Positions 22,896 through 28,177 of a stretch of 28,177 nt of DNA are shown in pieces. Source of the stretch: an uncultured Collinsella sp. (GTDB taxonomy: Bacteria > Actinomycetota > Coriobacteriia > Coriobacteriales > Coriobacteriaceae); the NCBI GenBank assembly GCA_958407555.1, contig CATYJC010000007.1, forward strand, positions 1 to 28,177. Reading direction: 5' to 3'. Positions within the stretch are counted from its first letter, which is position 1. Each line of letters opens with the position of its first letter. The notes under the pieces are model-generated. The model was not told the origin of the DNA, made no database searches, and saw only the letters and a list, made by a program, of their open reading frames with translations. The position numbers and the translations under genes are program-made.

Positions 22896-24185
22896 CTAGC
22901 GAATGTTGTAGAACGCGGCCTTACCGGCGTAGCGCGCGCTGCCCTCGAGCTCGTCCTCGATGCGGATGAGCTGGTTGTACTTGGCAATACGGTCGCTGCG
23001 GCACGGGGCGCCCGACTTGATCTGGCCGGCGTTAACACCCACGACCAGGTCAGCGATGGTGGAGTCCTCGGTCTCGCCGGAACGGTGACTCACGATGCAA
23101 GCGTAGCCGGCCTCCTTGGCAGTCTCGATAGCCTCGAGCGACTCGGTGAGCGTGCCAATCTGGTTGACCTTGACCAGGATCGCATTGGCGGCGCCCAGCT
23201 CGATGCCCTTCTTAAGGCGCTCGGTGTTGGTGACGAACAGGTCGTCGCCTACGAGCTGCACCTTGTTGCCAATGCGGCGGGTGAGCTCGACCCAGCCGTC
23301 CCAGTCCTCCTCTGCCATACCATCCTCGATGGAGATGATGGGATAGGTGTCGACAAGCTTCTCCCAGTAATCGACCATCTGAGCGCTCGTGTACTCAACG
23401 CCCTCGCCCTTGAGCTCGTACATGCCGGTCTCGGCGTTGTAGAACTCGGTGGACGCCGGATCCATGGCGTACATGAAATCGACGCCGGGCTTAAAGCCAG
23501 CCTTCTCCACGGCCTTGGTGATGTACTCGAACGGCTCGGCATTGGATTTGAGGTTGGGCGCGAAGCCGCCCTCGTCGCCCACGCCACCGCCCAGGCCGGC
23601 CTCGTGCAGCACGCCCTTGAGGGTGTGGTAGACCTCGGCGCACCAGCGCAGGCCCTCGGCAAAGCTCGGGGCGCCCACCGGCATGATCATGAACTCCTGG
23701 AAGTCAACGTTGTTGTCGGCATGCACGCCGCCGTTGAGGATGTTCATCATAGGCGTAGGCAGCAGGTGAGCGTTGACGCCGCCCAGGTACTGGTACAGCG
23801 ACAGGCCCGCCGACTCTGCCGCAGCGCGGGCAACGGCCAGCGACACGCCCAGGATGGCGTTGGCACCGAGCTTGGTCTTGTTGGGGGTACCGTCCGCGGC
23901 AATCAGCGCGGCATCGACGGCACGCTGATCGAAGGCATCGAGGCCCACGACGGCGTTGGCGCACTCGTTGTTGACATGCTCGACGGCCTGCGAAACGCCC
24001 TTGCCCAGGTAGCGACCCTTGTCGCCGTCGCGCAGCTCACATGCCTCAAAGGCGCCGGTCGAAGCGCCCGAAGGCACCATCGCGCGACCGAAGCTGCCGT
24101 CCTCGAGCACGACCTCGACCTCGACGGTGGGGTTGCCGCGGCTGTCGAGTACCTCACGACCGTAGACGTCCAAAATGTCACTCAT
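22896..24185 (-). CDS. eno: Enolase
   Basis: Enolase interconverts 2-phosphoglycerate and phosphoenolpyruvate in glycolysis. The 429 residues match the usual size. Family motifs are in place: REVLDSRGNPTVEVEV at the N-terminus, SGASTG, the catalytic GDEGGFAPN, the metal ligands in MDPASTEF, SIEDGMAEEDW and VGDDLFVTN, the catalytic Lys in ILVKVNQIGTLTE, and SHRSGETED. The start at 24185 has a GAGAGGGAG site upstream. It is monocistronic on the minus strand, with a terminator at 22802-22833. A CATAAT box lies in the upstream region near 24285. Confidence 0.99.
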   Translation of the reverse strand: MSDILDVYGREVLDSRGNPTVEVEVVLEDGSFGRAMVPSGASTGAFEACELRDGDKGRYLGKGVSQAVEHVNNECANAVVGLDAFDQRAVDAALIAADGTPNKTKLGANAILGVSLAVARAAAESAGLSLYQYLGGVNAHLLPTPMMNILNGGVHADNNVDFQEFMIMPVGAPSFAEGLRWCAEVYHTLKGVLHEAGLGGGVGDEGGFAPNLKSNAEPFEYITKAVEKAGFKPGVDFMYAMDPASTEFYNAETGMYELKGEGVEYTSAQMVDYWEKLVDTYPIISIEDGMAEEDWDGWVELTRRIGNKVQLVGDDLFVTNTERLKKGIELGAANAILVKVNQIGTLTESLEAIETAKEAGYACIVSHRSGETEDSTIADLVVGVNAGQIKSGAPCRSDRIAKYNQLIRIEDELEGSARYAGKAAFYNIR

Positions 24186-24463
24186 GTTGTCTCCCTCTCA
24201 CTTGGAAACGTAGTTGATGCAAGCGACTGGCCGACTGTGCACCATCGGTGCGCCTCCGTAAGTTAGCCATGTCGCACTTTTTGCATTATGCCCTAAGTTA
24301 GCCGAGGGATACATATGAATTGGAGAAATCATTCTTTGGGGCGCTTATTTTTGCACCGAGCATTCATCTCTAGAGGTCGCCACCCCATTAAATTCTTCTA
24401 TCGGCATACCGTCTTTACCTGGCTTGCGAATGAAAGAGCCAGTAATGTGCTTTTACGTCGTGC
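24186..24463. other. AT-richer divergent gap upstream of eno and ATPase gene 2
   Basis: Two copies of TAAGTTAGCC lie at 24259 and 24294, 35 bases apart, within the likely eno promoter region. The rest (24304-24463) is visibly lower in GC than its surroundings and holds no supported gene. A 71-codon open frame there runs into the repeats and shows no family resemblance. Confidence 0.4.
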
Positions 24464-24562
24464 AAAGTTCTGGATATCGTGCAAATCTAAGGGTCTGAAG
24501 TTCTGGATATCGTGCATAATCAGGTTATAAAAGTTCTGGATATCGTGCACGAGGTAGCCATG
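24464..24562 (+). repeat. Three direct repeats of 33-bp period upstream of ATPase-DUF4143 gene 2
   Basis: RAAGTTCTGGATATCGTGCA occurs at 24464, 24497 and 24530, each start exactly 33 bases after the last. The 20-base core is perfect in units 1 and 3 and has one change in unit 2. The 13 bases between cores are not conserved. The last core ends at 24549, just before the GAGGT ribosome site and the ATG at 24560. The period and copy number equal those of the array at 13933-14031, but the sequence is unrelated. Confidence 0.92.
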
Positions 24563-25927
24563 CTTAAACGAAAAGCCTATGACAAACTACTAAAGTGGAA
24601 GCATGAAAGCGCTGGTAAAACAGCACTTCTTATTGAAGGAGCCCGCCGCGTCGGCAAGAGCACGCTTGCCCGCACGTTTGGAGAAACCGAATACAAGTCC
24701 TGCCTTGTCATTGATTTCTTTCAAGCACCTGCCGAAGTTAAGCAATATTTTGAGGACTATCGCACTGACTTCGACTCGCTCTTCCTCTATCTCTCGGTTT
24801 TCTATAACGTCAAACTCCATGAACACGAGACGCTTATCGTCTTTGACGAGGTCCAGATGTACCCGCAAGCACGCGGACTCATCAAGTATCTCGTTGCAGA
24901 CGGACGTTACGACTACATCGAAACTGGATCCCTGCTCAGCATCAAGCAGAACATTAAAGATATCGTCATCCCATCCGAGGAAGAGTCTCTGGAACTTGAG
25001 CCCCTCGACTTTGAGGAGTTTCTTTGGGGCATGGACGAAAAGGGGCTGGCCGATCTCATTCGCATGAGTTTTAACAAGATGAAGCCGCTCCCCGATGCCC
25101 TACATCGCAGAGCGCTCTCCCTTATGCGCGAATACATGCTTGTAGGCGGCATGCCTGAGCCGGTATCCATCTATGTTGAACAGCGCGCTTTTGCGCCCGT
25201 CGACGCTTCGAAGAGCCGAATCGTCCAGCTCTATCGCAACGATATCTCTCGTTTTGCAACCGGTTACGAATTCAAAGTCGTCTCCGTACTCGATGGCATC
25301 CCGGGTCAGCTCTCTAGGCACGAAAAACGATTCAAGCTTTCCTCACTTGATAAAAACGCACGCATGCGCACCTACGAAGAAGCCTTCTTTTGGCTGGCAG
25401 ACGCGCGAATTGCCAATATCTGCTATGCCGCAAGCGAACCGAGCGTGGGCCTTTCACTCAGCATGGAGCAAACGGCCCTCAAGTGCTACATGGCAGACAC
25501 CGGCCTGCTTGTAACGCTTGCCTTTTCTGACAACAACGATACCGATGAAGACGTTTACAGGGCCGTGCTTCGCGGCGACATCGGATTGAACGAAGGAATG
25601 CTTACCGAAAACTACGTTGCCCAATCTCTAAAGGCCAATGGACACAGGCTCTTCTTTTATTCCCAAAGCGGAAAGAAGGAGGGGGAGAAGCGCATGGAAA
25701 TCGACTTCCTCGTTACCCGACCCTATGTCAATGCCGCCGGAAAGCCGCGCATCAGCCCCATCGAAGTTAAGTCGCCACGCAGATACGGAACCATCTCCCT
25801 CGACCGATTCCGTGCGCGCTTTAACAAGAAGATTGGGACGGCCTACGTGTTGCACCCTAAACAACTCGAGTGGGATGCCGAAGCGCGGCTGGCACATCTT
25901 CCGTTGTATATGGCTTTTTGCTTGTAG
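24560..25927 (+). CDS. AAA ATPase with C-terminal DUF4143 nuclease-like domain, copy 2
   Basis: This 455-residue paralogue of the gene at 14063 has the same order of parts: Walker A GARRVGKS (27-34), Walker B LIVFDE (92-97), the segment YMLVGGMPEPV that matches YLVVGGMPEVV in copy 1, a post-AAA region, and a PD-(D/E)xK-like set with D382 in MEIDFLV and E402/K404 in IEVKS. The start at 24560 follows GAGGT and the third repeat unit; an ATG at 24512 in frame would lie inside the repeats. The gene sits alone between eno (divergent) and mazG (convergent). Cellular role is unknown for the family. Confidence 0.9.
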   Translation: MLKRKAYDKLLKWKHESAGKTALLIEGARRVGKSTLARTFGETEYKSCLVIDFFQAPAEVKQYFEDYRTDFDSLFLYLSVFYNVKLHEHETLIVFDEVQMYPQARGLIKYLVADGRYDYIETGSLLSIKQNIKDIVIPSEEESLELEPLDFEEFLWGMDEKGLADLIRMSFNKMKPLPDALHRRALSLMREYMLVGGMPEPVSIYVEQRAFAPVDASKSRIVQLYRNDISRFATGYEFKVVSVLDGIPGQLSRHEKRFKLSSLDKNARMRTYEEAFFWLADARIANICYAASEPSVGLSLSMEQTALKCYMADTGLLVTLAFSDNNDTDEDVYRAVLRGDIGLNEGMLTENYVAQSLKANGHRLFFYSQSGKKEGEKRMEIDFLVTRPYVNAAGKPRISPIEVKSPRRYGTISLDRFRARFNKKIGTAYVLHPKQLEWDAEARLAHLPLYMAFCL

Positions 25928-25964
25928 AGACCTCTCTGCGAACGGATGCCGTGAGAGGCGCAGG

Positions 25965-26825
25965 TCACTCGCTTGCTTTTGCTTGGTCCCACAGGTCGTT
26001 GAGTTGAGCGGTTGAGCAGGCGGCGAGGTCATCGCCCGCCTCGTGCACGGCGGCCTCCATCGCAGCCCAACGGCGACGGAACTTTGCCGTGCTGGCGCGA
26101 AGGGCGCTCTCGGCGTCGATACCCTCTTTGCGCGCAACGTTGACCAGGGCAAAGAGCAGGTCGCCAAACTCCATCTCGCGCTCGGGCGTTCCGGGGGCCT
26201 CGGCCTCAAACTCGGCACGCTCCTCGGCGACCTCGTCCCACACATCCTGGACCGTCTCCCACTCAAAGCCCACGGCAGCCGCCTTGCGCGACACCTTCTG
26301 CGCCTGCATCAGCGCCGGCAGATGCGTGGGCACGCCGTCGAGCAGACCCTCGGGCGCAGCTTCGCCCGCTGCCACGGCCTTGTCCTTGGCGGCCTTCTCG
26401 GCAAGCTTAACCTCGTCCCAAATCTTGAGCACCTCGTCGGAGTTATCGGCGTCCGCATCGCCAAACACGTGCGGGTGGCGGCGGATGAGCTTGGCGTCGA
26501 TATCGCGCGCCACGTCGGCCAGCGTAAACTCGCCGGCGTCCGCCGCAATCTGCGCATGCAGTACTACCTGCATGAGCACGTCGCCGAGCTCCTCGCGCAG
26601 ATGCGTGGCATCATCGGCCTCGATGCAATCGAGCGCCTCGTAGGCTTCCTCGATCATGTTCTTGCCGATGCTCTGATGCGTCTGCTCGCGATCCCACGGG
26701 CAGCCATCGGGCTGACGCAGACGCCAGATAGTCTGCACCAGATGCTGCAGCTCGGCCGACGCGTCGACCAGCGTGGACAGGTCGCGCGAACCCTCGGCAT
26801 TTTGCTGAGCCATGTGCTGCGCCAT
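25965..26825 (-). CDS. mazG: Nucleoside triphosphate pyrophosphohydrolase MazG
   Basis: This 286-residue protein hydrolyses NTPs and dNTPs to monophosphates, limiting aberrant nucleotides and, in E. coli, affecting (p)ppGpp-linked survival. The MazG fold is duplicated: CPWDREQTHQS with EEAYEAL and REELGDVLMQ in the first half, and WDEVAEERAEFE with EFGDLLFALVN in the second. The start lies two bases after the YfcE stop, and the Glu codons that end that gene (GAGGAGGAA) form its ribosome site, so expression is coupled. Confidence 0.95.
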   Translation of the reverse strand: MAQHMAQQNAEGSRDLSTLVDASAELQHLVQTIWRLRQPDGCPWDREQTHQSIGKNMIEEAYEALDCIEADDATHLREELGDVLMQVVLHAQIAADAGEFTLADVARDIDAKLIRRHPHVFGDADADNSDEVLKIWDEVKLAEKAAKDKAVAAGEAAPEGLLDGVPTHLPALMQAQKVSRKAAAVGFEWETVQDVWDEVAEERAEFEAEAPGTPEREMEFGDLLFALVNVARKEGIDAESALRASTAKFRRRWAAMEAAVHEAGDDLAACSTAQLNDLWDQAKASE

Positions 26826-26827
26826 AG

Positions 26828-27376
26828 TTATTCCTCCTCCAGGACCACGTGACGGAACGCGCCGCCCTCGTAGATGCCGTAGCTATGCGTACCGTCCTTG
26901 GGAATGCTCACGCTGCCGGGATTGAAGAGCCACAGGCCCGGGTGCGCGGCGCTTGCCTCGTTAACCTTGATGTGCGTATGGCCGTAGACGAGCGCGGAGC
27001 CCTCGGGCAGCGCGGGCGCGTGGTCGACGCTGTTGTGCATGCCGGCGCCAAAGACGTGGCCGTGCGTCAGGAACAGCTCACGGCCGGTCTCGTCAAACAG
27101 CGTGGCGTAGTCGGCCATGACCGGGAAATCGAGCACCATCTGGTCGACCTCGGCGTCACAGTTGCCGCGCACCGCGATGATGCGGTCGGCCAAGGCATTG
27201 AGCAGCGGAATCACACGCTTGGGAGCGTAGTCGCGCGGCAGGTCGTTACGCGGACCGTGATAGAGCAGGTCGCCCAGCAGGACGATGCGGTCGGGCTGCT
27301 CGGACTCGATGGCGGAGCAGAGGCACTCGGTCCAATATGCCGAGCCGTGAATGTCAGAGGCGATGAGGTATTTCAT
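26828..27376 (-). CDS. yfcE: YfcE-like phosphodiesterase
   Basis: This 182-residue metallophosphoesterase, close to the length of E. coli YfcE (184), acts on phosphodiesters in vitro in the known family member. Motifs are SDIHGS (7-12), LLGDLLYHGPRN, RGNCDAEVD, LTHGHVFG, YGHTH and FNPGSVSIPK, the last two being characteristic of this subgroup. The start at 27376 has AAAGGA upstream; the frame is open 22 codons further without a site. It lies in a likely operon larC-type gene - yfcE - mazG. Confidence 0.92.
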   Translation of the reverse strand: MKYLIASDIHGSAYWTECLCSAIESEQPDRIVLLGDLLYHGPRNDLPRDYAPKRVIPLLNALADRIIAVRGNCDAEVDQMVLDFPVMADYATLFDETGRELFLTHGHVFGAGMHNSVDHAPALPEGSALVYGHTHIKVNEASAAHPGLWLFNPGSVSIPKDGTHSYGIYEGGAFRHVVLEEE

Positions 27377-27434
27377 GAGGGATCCTTTCGGGATGGAGTT
27401 GACGGAGCCGGTCGCGGCGCGCCGCACGATCTTG

Positions 27435-27920
27435 TTATTCAAATCGCAGCGCCGCGCTCTGGGCCGCCTGCATCACGCGCTGGAGCGGTACGTCGTGCTC
27501 ACGGGCAAGACGGGCGCAGTCTTCGTACTCGGGCGCCGCGCGCTCGCTGCCGTCGGGCAGGGTGGCCACCTTGACGGACACCTCGCCCCATGGCGTCGTT
27601 ACGCGCTCAAAGCGGCGTGGCAGGCAAACGCGCTCCATGACCTGGCGGCGGATGGCATTGGTCGTGGTTTCCAAAAAGATAATCGTCTGCAGGCGCTCGA
27701 TATCCTCGTGGGTACAGATTACCTGCAACTGCCAGCCGGGACGGCCCTTCTTGCAATAGAGGGGCAGCCAGTGCGCCTCGCGCGCACCGGCCTCGCGCAG
27801 GCGGTCGGCGGCGTAGGCGAGCACCTCGGGCGACGCGTCGTCGATATCGCATTCCAGCTTGACGATGGTCTCTGGCGCATCGGTCTCGCGGGACAGCGGG
27901 GATTTGCTATCGCATGGCAT
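27435..27920 (-). CDS. larC: LarC C-terminal-type nickel insertion protein (stand-alone)
   Basis: This 161-residue protein matches the C-terminal part of LarC, the CTP-dependent nickel insertase of the lactate racemase cofactor: ECDIDDASPEVLAY, LYCKKGRPGWQLQV, ETTTNAIRRQ, R-RFERV-TPWGEV-VK and PEYEDCARLA. In Lactobacillus LarC1 and LarC2 are made from one gene by frameshift; here only the LarC2-like part is present, with its own start (27920, AAAGGAG nine bases upstream). A LarC1 or LarB/LarE gene is not visible in the window. The upstream frame is open but has no family resemblance. It is the first gene of a putative operon with yfcE and mazG. Confidence 0.82.
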   Translation of the reverse strand: MPCDSKSPLSRETDAPETIVKLECDIDDASPEVLAYAADRLREAGAREAHWLPLYCKKGRPGWQLQVICTHEDIERLQTIIFLETTTNAIRRQVMERVCLPRRFERVTTPWGEVSVKVATLPDGSERAAPEYEDCARLAREHDVPLQRVMQAAQSAALRFE

Positions 27921-28075
27921 ACGGTCCGGCTCCTTTCCGCGTGGGCTCGTTTTGTTCATCCAAACGCTAACACATCGCGGGCGGCGTGGATGTGGCGGAG
28001 CGCGATGAGCGCGATTTTCCTTGTCCGCAAGAAACCGACACCCCAGCGCGCTCGTCGCATCGAGGGCCGCGCCGC

Positions 28076-28081
28076 TACAAT
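28076..28081 (+). promoter_or_regulatory. Putative -10 box for the PHP gene
   Basis: TACAAT lies 33 bases before the ATG at 28114. No clear -35 is seen. Confidence 0.35.
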
Positions 28082-28113
28082 GGAGCGGATTCGCTTGACG
28101 CAAAGGAGCCGCC

Positions 28114-28177
28114 ATGTCTGCTTGCCCGCTGGTCGATTGCCACACCCATACTTCGTTTTCGGACGGGCACGCCTCGT
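28114..28177 (+). CDS. PHP-domain phosphoesterase, N-terminus only
   Basis: The gene starts at 28114 with AAAGGAG ten bases upstream and is cut by the window end after 21 codons. The visible part holds LVDCHTHTSFSDGHAS, the first metal-binding motif of PHP-domain proteins such as HisJ-type histidinol-phosphatase. Which member it is cannot be told. It is divergent from the larC-type gene. Confidence 0.75.
   Translation, partial: MSACPLVDCHTHTSFSDGHAS

Noticed and set aside
22791..24266. 491-codon open frame on the plus strand opposite eno
   Set aside because: It is antisense to a complete enolase, has Leu/Ala/Gly/His-rich composition typical of high-GC shadow frames, and shows no family motif.

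Overview
This window reads like chromosome from a Coriobacteriia actinobacterium, most likely Collinsella or a close relative. This is inferred from the moderately high GC by eye, strong AGGAGG-type ribosome sites, the eno / FtsB-like / Ppx gene order, and protein family content. No rRNA or typing marker is present, so the genus is a guess. About two thirds of the genes lie on the minus strand.

Layout. 1-8300: purH, a GNAT acetyltransferase, a DUF2207 membrane protein flanked by degenerate repeats, a glutamyl-Q tRNA(Asp) synthetase whose C-terminus looks fused to the tail of a DUF1778-type antitoxin, two overlapping metallophosphoesterases and a small membrane protein. 8477-12900: a PLD + SF2 helicase + DUF3427 protein convergent with a MutT-like NUDIX hydrolase, a 175-bp palindromic element, then a lone PTS IIB with a VOC protein. 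13045-15367: an anchored helical-repeat protein, tRNA-Leu(UAA), a 23-bp perfect inverted repeat, and an AAA ATPase with a DUF4143 nuclease-like domain. 15369-20612: a RiPP-like cluster. 20921-24185: ppx, an FtsB/DivIC-like gene and eno. 24464-25927: a second ATPase-DUF4143 gene. 25965-28177: mazG, a YfcE-like phosphoesterase, a LarC C-terminal-type protein, and the start of a PHP-domain gene.

Two things stand out. First, both ATPase-DUF4143 genes are preceded by three direct repeats spaced exactly 33 bp apart. The repeat sequence differs between the two genes but the architecture is the same, which suggests a cognate operator or recognition array for each gene. Second, the RiPP-like operon (NTP_transf_5 nucleotidyltransferase, unanchored S26 Ser-His peptidase, HPr-kinase-like protein, PqqD, ABC exporter) faces two tiny divergent genes on the plus strand. 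These share a leader with a YxxP motif and have different cores, the hallmark of RiPP precursors. No lasso cyclase or B2 protease is visible. The kinase gene is frameshifted at an eight-G run and the second precursor carries an apparent 2-bp deletion, so the cluster is either phase-variable, decaying, or affected by sequence error.

All calls come from reading the sequence. No database search, folding program or alignment was run.
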